A stretch of DNA of 5,382 nucleotides from Bacteroidales bacterium. GTDB lineage: Bacteria > Bacteroidota > Bacteroidia > Bacteroidales > UBA1715. The stretch covers positions 1 through 5,382 of the forward strand of contig JAISIO010000129.1 in assembly GCA_031262005.1 (NCBI GenBank), in the 5' to 3' direction. A program made the translations under genes and the position numbers. The notes beneath the pieces were generated by a model that saw nothing but the letters and a program-made list of their open reading frames with translations, was not told the origin of the DNA and did not search any database. Positions within the stretch are counted from its first letter, which is position 1; the number at the start of each line of letters is the position of its first letter. This document shows positions 1 through 5,382 of this stretch, one piece after another.

Positions 1-387
1 GTAAAACTTTTTGTAAAAGAAGAAATAATTATTCCGCCTCACGAAAAAGCCTTAGCTGCGCTTGAAGAATTAAAAGCAAAAAAACTCTGTGAGCACGATA
101 AATACAAACAGTTCTACACCGAATTGACCGATATTTTGCGTACATATTTTGAAGAAGCTTTTGGTATTCAAACATTTGAAAAAACCAGCGATGAAATGCT
201 GTTCGACATTGCGGCAAGTGGCAAGGTGTCGGCGACAATTATTGATGAATTGCGTTTGATACTGCAAGAGGCAGATTTAGTGAAATTTGCAAAACATATT
301 CCAATACTGCAAACTGCTTACCAGCATAGTGGAATGGCGTTGCATATAATTAACGAAACTGTACCAAAAGAATCTAAAAATAAATAA
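1..387 (+). CDS. C-terminal part of BatD-like membrane protein preceding batA (5' partial)
   Basis: The frame is open from base 1, so this is the last 128 residues of a longer protein; the TTG at 124 is an internal leucine codon, not a start. The visible part is a charged, mostly helical tail: a PPHEKALAAL segment (residues 12-21), ELTDILRTYFEEAFG (41-55), TSDEML (62-67) and LQEADLVKFAKH (88-99). From memory of the family, this pattern is the cytoplasmic tail of the BatD-like protein found between the DUF58 gene and batA in Bacteroidales Bat operons; the missing N-terminal part should hold a signal peptide, an extracytoplasmic beta domain and a membrane helix. The TAA stop is one nucleotide before the batA start, so the two genes are surely co-transcribed. 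The biochemical role is unknown; the operon is linked to MoxR ATPases and VWA proteins. The family assignment is fairly secure, the exact name less so. Confidence 0.8.
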   Translation, partial: VKLFVKEEIIIPPHEKALAALEELKAKKLCEHDKYKQFYTELTDILRTYFEEAFGIQTFEKTSDEMLFDIAASGKVSATIIDELRLILQEADLVKFAKHIPILQTAYQHSGMALHIINETVPKESKNK

Positions 388-388
388 T

Positions 389-1399
389 ATGTTCCCACAC
401 ATTTTCACATACAGCTATCTAAACCCCAATGTATTTTGGCTGTTTCTGCTATTGATACCTATAATTGTATGGTATGTGTGGAAACAATCGCAATCTGTGC
501 CGCATGTGCGCATAAGTAGTTTGCAGGATTATAAAGCACTCAAACCAAGTTTGTTGCAATATTTTGCTCATTCCACTTTTGTATTACGTATGTGTGCTTT
601 TGCGTTAATTATATGCGCTCTGGCACGACCGGTTTCCTTCAATAATTTTTCAAAATCGTCTACCTACGGCATTGACATAGTGTTGGCAATAGACGTTTCA
701 ACTTCAATGCTGGCGCAGGATTTACGTCCCGATCGCTTGGAGGCGGCAAAAGAAGTTGCAGCGAAATTCATAACTTCTCGTCCCAACGATAGAATTGGCT
801 TGGTGGTGTTCAGCGGCGAAAGTTTTACGCAAACGCCTTTGACTACCGATCACGCCACGCTTCTTAATCAACTCTTGGAACTACGAACAGGATTGATAGC
901 TCCCGGAACGGCAATAGGAATGGGGCTTGGAACAAGTTTAAACCGTTTGAAAAACAGCTCAGCAACAAGCCGTATAGTGGTGTTGCTTACCGATGGTGTG
1001 AACAATGTGGGCGACATTGAACCTTTGACAGCTGCGGAACTTGCAAAAAAATACGGTATCAAAGTGTATACCATAGGAGTGGGGACTCGCGGCGTGGCAC
1101 TATCGCCAGCGTTTGATGAGCACGGAAATAAGGTAGGCATGGAAATGGTGCAAGTGGAAATTGACGATGAAATGCTTACGGAAATTGCAAAACTCACCGG
1201 CGGACGGTATTTTAGAGCAACCAATAAAGACGAATTGCTGAAAATTTATGAAACAATTGACGAACTCGAAAAAACAAAAATAGATGATTACAAAATGATA
1301 ACGAAAAACGAAGAATTTCCGTTGTTCATTCTGTGGGCGTTGATTTTGTTAGCACTCGAAATGATACTAAAACAAACACTTTTTAAACGGTTTCCGTAA
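389..1399 (+). CDS. batA: BatA, membrane-anchored von Willebrand factor A protein
   Basis: This 336-residue protein has the usual BatA layout. Two membrane helices lie near the N-terminus (about residues 13-31 and 63-80), a VWA domain spans about 94-290, and a third helix (about 309-329) ends in a short basic tail. The MIDAS metal site is complete: D102-x-S104-x-S106, T174 in APGTAIG, and D202 in the TDG motif. The positive-inside rule places the loop between helices 1 and 2 in the cytoplasm and the VWA domain in the periplasm. Family knowledge: Bat proteins were named from Bacteroides aerotolerance work and are thought to form an envelope complex with each other and with a MoxR ATPase; the molecular function is unsettled. 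The ATG follows the upstream stop by one nucleotide, and the TAA shares its last A with the batB ATG (TAATG), which suggests translational coupling. No Shine-Dalgarno sequence is seen, as is normal in this phylum. Confidence 0.94.
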   Translation: MFPHIFTYSYLNPNVFWLFLLLIPIIVWYVWKQSQSVPHVRISSLQDYKALKPSLLQYFAHSTFVLRMCAFALIICALARPVSFNNFSKSSTYGIDIVLAIDVSTSMLAQDLRPDRLEAAKEVAAKFITSRPNDRIGLVVFSGESFTQTPLTTDHATLLNQLLELRTGLIAPGTAIGMGLGTSLNRLKNSSATSRIVVLLTDGVNNVGDIEPLTAAELAKKYGIKVYTIGVGTRGVALSPAFDEHGNKVGMEMVQVEIDDEMLTEIAKLTGGRYFRATNKDELLKIYETIDELEKTKIDDYKMITKNEEFPLFILWALILLALEMILKQTLFKRFP

Positions 1400-2421
1400 T
1401 GCCTGAAAATTTTAGATTTGCCAATCCTGAATATTTGCACGCCTTTTGGGGGCTTGTTGTGTTCGTGTTTATTGCTGTATATCACGATTTTAGTGTAAAA
1501 AAGCGACTGGCGCAGTTTGCCGATAAGGCTATGCTTGCTACCATGTTACCCGATTATTCGCGCTTGCGGAACATTCTAAAATTTTCGTTGCTTGCAGTGG
1601 CATATATCTGTTTGGTAATAGCGCTTGCACGTCCGCAATTCGGTATAAAAACGAGCGAAGTGCAATCTCACGGTATAGAAGTTGTGGTAGCTCTCGATGT
1701 TTCTAATTCAATGTTGGCGCAGGACGTAAAGCCAAGTCGTATTGAACGTGCAAAACTTTCAACCCAGCGATTGTTAGACCAATTGAAAGACGACAAGGTG
1801 AGTTTGATAGTGTTTGCCGGCGATGCTTTTGTGCAGGTTCCTATGACGAGCGATATTTCTTCGGTAAAAATGTTCGTGAACAATGTAAACACCACCCACG
1901 TAGCACGTCAAGGAACAGCCATAGGCGAAGCTATTCGCAAAGGTATGGTAGCGTTCACCGACAATGAACTTAGTTCCAAAGCAATTGTACTCATTACCGA
2001 TGGTGAAAATCACGAGGATAATGCGGTGGCAGCTGCCGAAATGGCGCGAGAAAAAGGAATTGTAATTTCCACTATTGGTATGGGAACTGCAAAAGGTGCG
2101 CCTATTCCATTGCCCAATAATAAAGGTTTTTTAACCGATCGCAGCGGAAAACCGGTAACAACACGCCTGAACGAAGCAATGTTGCAAGAAATTACCAAAG
2201 CCGGCGGCGGCGTGTATTCCAACACCGAATTTGCTCCGGTAATCAAAGCCTTGCAGGAAATGGAGGCGGTAGATTTTGGAACACAGCAATTTAGTGAATA
2301 CGACGAGCGATATTATATTTTTGTTATATTAGCAGCATTGTGTTTGTTATTGGAATTTATTATACTCGAACGCAAAAATAGAATTTTGAAACGGATAGAA
2401 ATTTTTGCTGTTCGGAAATAA
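1399..2421 (+). CDS. batB: BatB, membrane-anchored von Willebrand factor A protein
   Basis: This 340-residue paralogue of BatA has the same plan: helices at about 13-28 and 60-76, a VWA domain at about 93-285, a third helix at about 306-323, and a strongly basic C-terminal tail (ERKNRILKR) that should face the cytoplasm. The MIDAS residues are intact: D100-x-S102-x-S104, T173 in QGTAIG, and D201 in TDGE. The MIDAS regions of the two proteins align closely (VALDVSNSMLAQDV here, LAIDVSTSMLAQDL in BatA), pointing to an old tandem duplication; divergence elsewhere is large, so they are not a recent copy. By family knowledge BatA and BatB act together in the envelope, with the VWA domains as metal-dependent protein-binding modules. 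The start overlaps the batA stop by one base. A 53-nt gap separates it from the next gene. It is called BatB rather than BatA because of gene order and the QGTAIG/TDGE form of the motifs. Confidence 0.93.
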   Translation: MPENFRFANPEYLHAFWGLVVFVFIAVYHDFSVKKRLAQFADKAMLATMLPDYSRLRNILKFSLLAVAYICLVIALARPQFGIKTSEVQSHGIEVVVALDVSNSMLAQDVKPSRIERAKLSTQRLLDQLKDDKVSLIVFAGDAFVQVPMTSDISSVKMFVNNVNTTHVARQGTAIGEAIRKGMVAFTDNELSSKAIVLITDGENHEDNAVAAAEMAREKGIVISTIGMGTAKGAPIPLPNNKGFLTDRSGKPVTTRLNEAMLQEITKAGGGVYSNTEFAPVIKALQEMEAVDFGTQQFSEYDERYYIFVILAALCLLLEFIILERKNRILKRIEIFAVRK

Positions 2422-2474
2422 TTTCTTCGATGACGCACAATGGCAGAAATACAAAGTATTTTAATTGATTTACA

Positions 2475-3248
2475 ATGAAAACAATGAAACCCCTCTTTTA
2501 CACCATAGCGTTGTTGTTTGCCACAATTACAACGTTTGCTTCTGAAAATATCGACACACTCATTACTCGTGCTGAAACATATTACGCTCAAAAACAGTAC
2601 GACAGTGCATTGGTCTCGTACTTGCAAGTGTACGACCAAAATTTGCAGAGTGCTGATTTGTTTTATAATATAGGCAATACGTATTTTCGATTAGATGATT
2701 TGGGGCATAGCATTTTGTGGTATGAACGGGCTTTGCTTGTAAACCCCAAACACCATGAAGCTCGGGTAAATCTGGAATTTGTCAATGCTCGGCAGATTGA
2801 TAAAGTGGAAGTATTACCACAGGGAATTGTTGCTCAGTTTTTTCAAAAAATCTATCTGTTTTTTAATTACACTACGTGGGCAGTGTTGAGTTTGGTATTT
2901 TTAGCACTCTTTCTGGCAGCGGTTTCAGGCTTTTTATTTGCCCAAACCGTGAACATGAAAAAACTTTCATTTGGCGTAGGAATTTTTGCACTTGTAATAG
3001 CAGTTCTCAGTTTTACCTGCACCACTGCACATAAAAATTTTGTAGAACACAACAATGAAGCCATAATTGTGGAACCTACCATAGTTATAAAAAACGAGCC
3101 GAATAAAAAAGCCACCGATTTGGTAACGGTTCACGAAGGATTGAAAGTACATCTTGTGAAAACGTATGGCGAGTGGGCAAATGTACGTTTGCTTGATGGA
3201 AAAGAAGGCTGGGTTCGGAAAAGTGATGTGGAAAAAATAGTAAAATAG
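2475..3248 (+). CDS. batE: BatE-type TPR and SH3 domain protein
   Basis: This 257-residue protein begins with a signal peptide (hydrophobic core about 7-19, likely cleavage after TTFA near residue 22). Two TPR-like repeats follow (about 26-58 and 60-93, the second reading DLFYNIGNTYFRLDD then ALLVNP). Two membrane helices come next (about 133-156 and 164-184), joined by a short basic turn (NMKK), and a bacterial SH3 domain closes the protein (about 195-255, with GEWANVRLLDGKEGWV). This places both the TPR and the SH3 part in the periplasm. The TPR-2TM-SH3 order matches BatE; BatC has TPRs but, as I recall it, no SH3 domain. In many relatives batC and batD lie between batB and batE; here they do not. 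TPRs presumably bind partner proteins, and the SH3 part may bind peptide or wall material (inference). An in-frame ATG at 2484 would shorten the protein by three residues and keep the signal peptide. Confidence 0.87.
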   Translation: MKTMKPLFYTIALLFATITTFASENIDTLITRAETYYAQKQYDSALVSYLQVYDQNLQSADLFYNIGNTYFRLDDLGHSILWYERALLVNPKHHEARVNLEFVNARQIDKVEVLPQGIVAQFFQKIYLFFNYTTWAVLSLVFLALFLAAVSGFLFAQTVNMKKLSFGVGIFALVIAVLSFTCTTAHKNFVEHNNEAIIVEPTIVIKNEPNKKATDLVTVHEGLKVHLVKTYGEWANVRLLDGKEGWVRKSDVEKIVK

Positions 3249-3262
3249 ATACGAGACTTTTA

Positions 3263-3287
3263 GACACAAGACACAAGATACAAGATA
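3263..3287. repeat. Short 7-nt tandem repeat in the batE-pyrF spacer
   Basis: Two exact copies of gacacaa (3263-3269, 3270-3276) are followed by gatacaa (3277-3283), which differs by one base, and by a partial fourth unit gata. The array fills much of the 68-nt spacer and encodes nothing visible. It could be a microsatellite-like tract; whether it recurs in the genome cannot be seen here. Confidence 0.7.
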
Positions 3288-3316
3288 TTCAGACTTATTG
3301 CTCAAAACTTAAAACA

Positions 3317-4141
3317 ATGAATAGACAAGAATTAATAGCGCAAATTACAAAAAAACAAAGTTTTCTATGTGTCGGTTTGGATACCGAAATGGCAAAATTG
3401 CCTGCACACCTATTGCGTGAAGACGACCCCGTGTTTGCTTTCAACAAGGCAATTATAGATGCCACAGCTCCTTACACGGTGGCATATAAACCAAACATAG
3501 CATTTTATGAATGTTACGGCATACAAGGCTGGCGCAGTTTGGAAAAAACCGTAGAATATGTGCACAGCACCTATCCCGAAATATTTTTGATAGCCGATGC
3601 CAAACGCGGCGATATAGGCAACACATCGAAAATGTATGCGCAGGCATTTTTTGAAAATCTACCCTTCGACTCGGTAACAGTTGCGCCGTATATGGGCGAA
3701 GATTCGGTTACTCCGTTTTTATCATACGTAGGTAAATGGGCAATTGTACTTGCGCTTACATCGAATAAAGGTGCTTTTGATTTTCAATGTTTGGAGTCGG
3801 AAGGTAAAGAATTGTACAAACACGTGCTCGAAACATCGCAGAAATGGGGAAGCGACGAAACTATGATGTATGTGGTGGGTGCAACCAAAGCCGCTATGTT
3901 GCACGAAATCCGCACAATTGTACCCAATCACTTTTTACTCGTTCCGGGCGTGGGCGCACAAGGTGGCAATTTGCACGAAGTGGCGCAATACGGTATGAAT
4001 AGCGATTGCGGACTGTTGGTAAATTCTTCGAGAGCTATTATTTTTGCAGATAATACCGAACAATTTGCACAGGTTGCCGGCGAAAAAGCCAAAGAAATGC
4101 AAATGGAAATGGCTGCGCTTCTCAAAGAATATAGAAAATAA
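3317..4141 (+). CDS. pyrF: Orotidine 5'-phosphate decarboxylase (group 2 type)
   Basis: PyrF (EC 4.1.1.23) decarboxylates orotidine 5'-monophosphate to UMP, the last step of de novo pyrimidine synthesis, in the cytoplasm without a cofactor. The 274-residue length and wording fit the group 2 family rather than the shorter E. coli type. Key segments of the TIM-barrel fold are present: FLCVGLDTE with D22 (residues 16-24), VAYKPNIAFYE with K58 (55-65), the catalytic DAKRGD motif (94-99, with D94, K96 and D99) and GNTSKMYA after it, VAPYMGEDS (122-130), LALTSNKGA (145-153), and the phosphate-binding region VPGVGAQGG (209-217) with NSSRAI (236-241). No key residue is missing and the frame is intact. 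The ATG is preceded by an A-rich stretch (aaaacttaaaaca) typical of Bacteroidota starts. It is 68 nt after batE on the same strand, so it may be read through from the Bat operon or have its own promoter; no clear TAnnTTTG box was found in the spacer. Confidence 0.96.
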   Translation: MNRQELIAQITKKQSFLCVGLDTEMAKLPAHLLREDDPVFAFNKAIIDATAPYTVAYKPNIAFYECYGIQGWRSLEKTVEYVHSTYPEIFLIADAKRGDIGNTSKMYAQAFFENLPFDSVTVAPYMGEDSVTPFLSYVGKWAIVLALTSNKGAFDFQCLESEGKELYKHVLETSQKWGSDETMMYVVGATKAAMLHEIRTIVPNHFLLVPGVGAQGGNLHEVAQYGMNSDCGLLVNSSRAIIFADNTEQFAQVAGEKAKEMQMEMAALLKEYRK

Positions 4142-4194
4142 GCCCTGCCTACAAGTAAAAAAACAGGGCAAGCGCACGAAATTGTAGCGTTTTT
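4142..4194 (+). terminator. Possible hairpin terminator after pyrF
   Basis: A GC-rich six-base-pair stem, gccctg (4142-4147) with cagggc (4164-4169), starts directly after the pyrF stop codon. The loop is long (16 nt, A-rich), and there is no T-run right after the stem; the nearest is five Ts at 4190-4194. This is a weak intrinsic terminator at best, though its place directly after the stop suggests a role in 3' end formation or mRNA stability. Confidence 0.4.
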
Positions 4195-4229
4195 GTCATT
4201 GCTTGATTTTTTTCGTATACCATTTGTTT

Positions 4230-4299
4230 GTCCACAGATATAACAGATTTTCACAGATAAGTTAATGAAAAATCTGTGCAATCGGTGTCATTTGTGGAC
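4230..4299. repeat. Nested inverted repeat, REP-like intergenic element
   Basis: The 70-nt block is bounded by the perfect inverted repeat gtccaca (4230-4236) and tgtggac (4293-4299). Inside lies a second perfect pair, cacagat (4252-4258) and atctgtg (4272-4278), around a 13-nt loop. The two side segments are nearly equal in length (15 and 14 nt), so the whole block folds around one centre. The hexamer acagat occurs three times in the left arm (4234, 4243, 4253). Wording of this kind (cacagat spaced around runs of T) is, from memory, common in dispersed intergenic repeats of Bacteroidota, so a REP-type element is the best guess. It could also act as a two-way transcription barrier between the converging genes. 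It carries no coding sequence. Confidence 0.6.
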
Positions 4300-4371
4300 T
4301 TTACTATCGTTCAAAATAAATTTATTAGTCATTTGATAGTTAATGGATTAATTTTTTTGTACGGTCGCCCT

Positions 4372-4408
4372 AAAAAAAACACCCATCGGGTTTCAAACCA
4401 ATGGGTGT
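4372..4408 (-). terminator. Intrinsic terminator of the DUF3089 gene
   Basis: Read on the - strand, the stem acacccat (4408-4401) pairs perfectly with atgggtgt (4386-4379). The pairing continues inward through ggtt/aacc with a small bulge, and eight Ts (4379-4372) end the structure. It begins 23 nt after the stop of the - strand lipoprotein gene. The long stem, small loop and direct T-run make this a convincing Rho-independent terminator. On the + strand the stem is not followed by a T-run, so it should work mainly in one direction. Confidence 0.88.
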
Positions 4409-4431
4409 CTCGGAAAATTTTGTCTATCACC

Positions 4432-5382
4432 TTATTTTTTGTAAGCCGCTATGCGGTCTTCCACATTTTGTTTCAAATCGTAGTAAAACATATCGAAATC
4501 GTAGTGATGCAAGCATCCTTTGGGCCAAATAGTACCAGAACTAACCGGTGCATTGGTTACCACCGTGCCGCGCGTTAGGTTTACCTGAGCATCGGCAAAG
4601 TGCGGTTTGTTTTCGTAATTTTTTCCGTCCGTATCTTCCGGGCGAAGGCGAGTGCCAAGACTCTCTTCTGTTGAGGCATACGTTTCGTCTCGTTGCCAAT
4701 TTATTGGGTTAATTGCTAAGCAGTTTTCATATAGTCGCATGGTAAACGGGCTAGGAGCGGCATCGGGAGCTTCGGTGTTGTAGCAAATAATTACGCCTGT
4801 GTCGGTGCGTCCTGTAGCAAACGGCAAGTTTACTTTTGTTAAGTAGTCCTGATTAATGGCATAGCCTATCATATAAGCGGCAATCATGCGATTGAGCACT
4901 TCGGGGTGCTCTGCGCGAATCCACAGTAACAACTGTTTCAAAATCATAGTGCCTTGCGAATGTGAGGCAAAAATAATAGGGCGGTTGTTGTTATAATTTT
5001 TCAAAAAATACTCAAACGCTGCCTTGCAATCGCGCAAAGGAATGCGTTCGATGAGTGCTTCTGTGCCTTGCGCCGTGGTTTCTTTTACAAATGCATTAAG
5101 GCTCAACTGGTGGTAATAAGGCGCGTAAAAATTGCAATTTGCAAAAATACCGTTGTAAGCCTCATACAATTTTTGCGCTTCGGTACGCATTTCAGTGTCG
5201 TCAAGCTCGCAATATTCCGCCTCGCTCGAAATTACGGTGGGGTACACGTAAAATACATCTACCGCTTGCGTAGCACTGCTGGGCACATGAAGCCAGTTGG
5301 ACGACACAGAATAATCGCCGATTTTTGGCGCATTTTCATTGTTGTTCGAGTGTTTGCAAGCACTGAAAGCGAGCAAAACAGC
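4432..5382 (-). CDS. DUF3089 family lipoprotein, alpha/beta-hydrolase-like (5' partial)
   Basis: The - strand frame is open to the right edge, so the start codon lies outside the window; the TTG at 5376 is an internal leucine codon in a signal sequence. The first visible residues, AVLLAFSAC, form the end of a lipoprotein signal peptide, with the lipid-carrying cysteine at visible residue 9 and a polar spacer after it (KHSNNNENAP). The mature part resembles DUF3089: DVFYVYPTV (about 42-50), FYAPYYHQ (about 85-92), the serine-hydrolase elbow FASHSQGT (138-145, nucleophile S142, codon 4957-4959), and near the end LHHYDFDMFYYDLKQNV (291-307), whose first histidine may be the catalytic one. These suggest an envelope-anchored esterase or lipase-like enzyme; the substrate is unknown and activity is inferred from the motif only. 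Only a few N-terminal residues should be missing. It converges on pyrF and is unlikely to be related to it in function. Confidence 0.88.
   Translation of the reverse strand, partial: AVLLAFSACKHSNNNENAPKIGDYSVSSNWLHVPSSATQAVDVFYVYPTVISSEAEYCELDDTEMRTEAQKLYEAYNGIFANCNFYAPYYHQLSLNAFVKETTAQGTEALIERIPLRDCKAAFEYFLKNYNNNRPIIFASHSQGTMILKQLLLWIRAEHPEVLNRMIAAYMIGYAINQDYLTKVNLPFATGRTDTGVIICYNTEAPDAAPSPFTMRLYENCLAINPINWQRDETYASTEESLGTRLRPEDTDGKNYENKPHFADAQVNLTRGTVVTNAPVSSGTIWPKGCLHHYDFDMFYYDLKQNVEDRIAAYKK

Noticed and set aside
868..1224. Open frame of 118 codons on the - strand within batA
   Set aside because: It lies fully antisense to the conserved VWA domain of BatA. The serine/proline-rich translation is what antisense of this coding region gives; other antisense frames within batB, batE and pyrF were rejected for the same reason.
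1413..1420. TAGATTTG, a match to the Bacteroidota -7 promoter box TAnnTTTG
   Set aside because: It lies within the first codons of batB, in a tightly packed operon, with no gene start just downstream. An eight-base loose motif is expected by chance in this AT-rich DNA.
3263..3287. Tandem units considered as a CRISPR-like array
   Set aside because: The units are 7 nt long and contiguous with no spacers, and no cas gene is present.
4303..4340. Small inverted repeat actatc / gatagt in the convergent gap
   Set aside because: Only six base pairs around a 26-nt AT-rich loop with no T-run placed to terminate; likely chance.
4276..4578. Open frame of 100 codons on the + strand
   Set aside because: It starts inside the palindromic repeat, runs through the - strand terminator and overlaps the 3' end of the DUF3089 gene. 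The translation resembles no family I know, so it is a chance frame.

Overview
The window looks like a chromosomal segment of a Bacteroidota bacterium, probably Bacteroidales. This rests on the gene content (a Bat 'aerotolerance' operon, a PyrF of the roughly 270-residue group 2 type, a DUF3089 lipoprotein), the AT-rich DNA, and A/T-rich start regions without Shine-Dalgarno sequences. Genus cannot be read from the sequence.

Positions 1-3248 hold the 3' part of a Bat operon on the + strand: the C-terminal tail of a BatD-like membrane protein that usually precedes batA, then batA, batB and a batE-type gene. The first three are packed stop-to-start (1-nt gap, then 1-nt overlap). BatA and BatB are paralogous membrane-anchored von Willebrand A proteins with complete MIDAS metal sites. 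The third complete protein has a signal peptide, TPR repeats, two membrane helices and a C-terminal bacterial SH3 domain. The upstream moxR and DUF58 genes expected for this locus would lie left of the window. The batC and batD genes that often sit between batB and batE are absent; a 53-nt gap with a 12-codon mini-ORF is there instead.

Positions 3249-3316 are a short spacer with a 7-nt tandem repeat, followed by pyrF (3317-4141), orotidine 5'-phosphate decarboxylase, the last step of UMP synthesis. It has no obvious functional link to the Bat genes.

Positions 4142-4431 are a 290-nt gap between converging genes. It contains a possible hairpin terminator after pyrF, a 70-nt nested inverted repeat that looks like a dispersed REP-type element, and a strong intrinsic terminator for the - strand gene. 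From 4432 to the right edge, on the - strand, lies a DUF3089 alpha/beta-hydrolase-like lipoprotein whose first codons are cut off by the window end.

No tRNA, rRNA, CRISPR array, insertion sequence or phage gene was seen. Most of the window is recognisable chromosomal content; the points worth a second look are the shortened Bat operon, the mini-ORF before batE and the two intergenic repeats.
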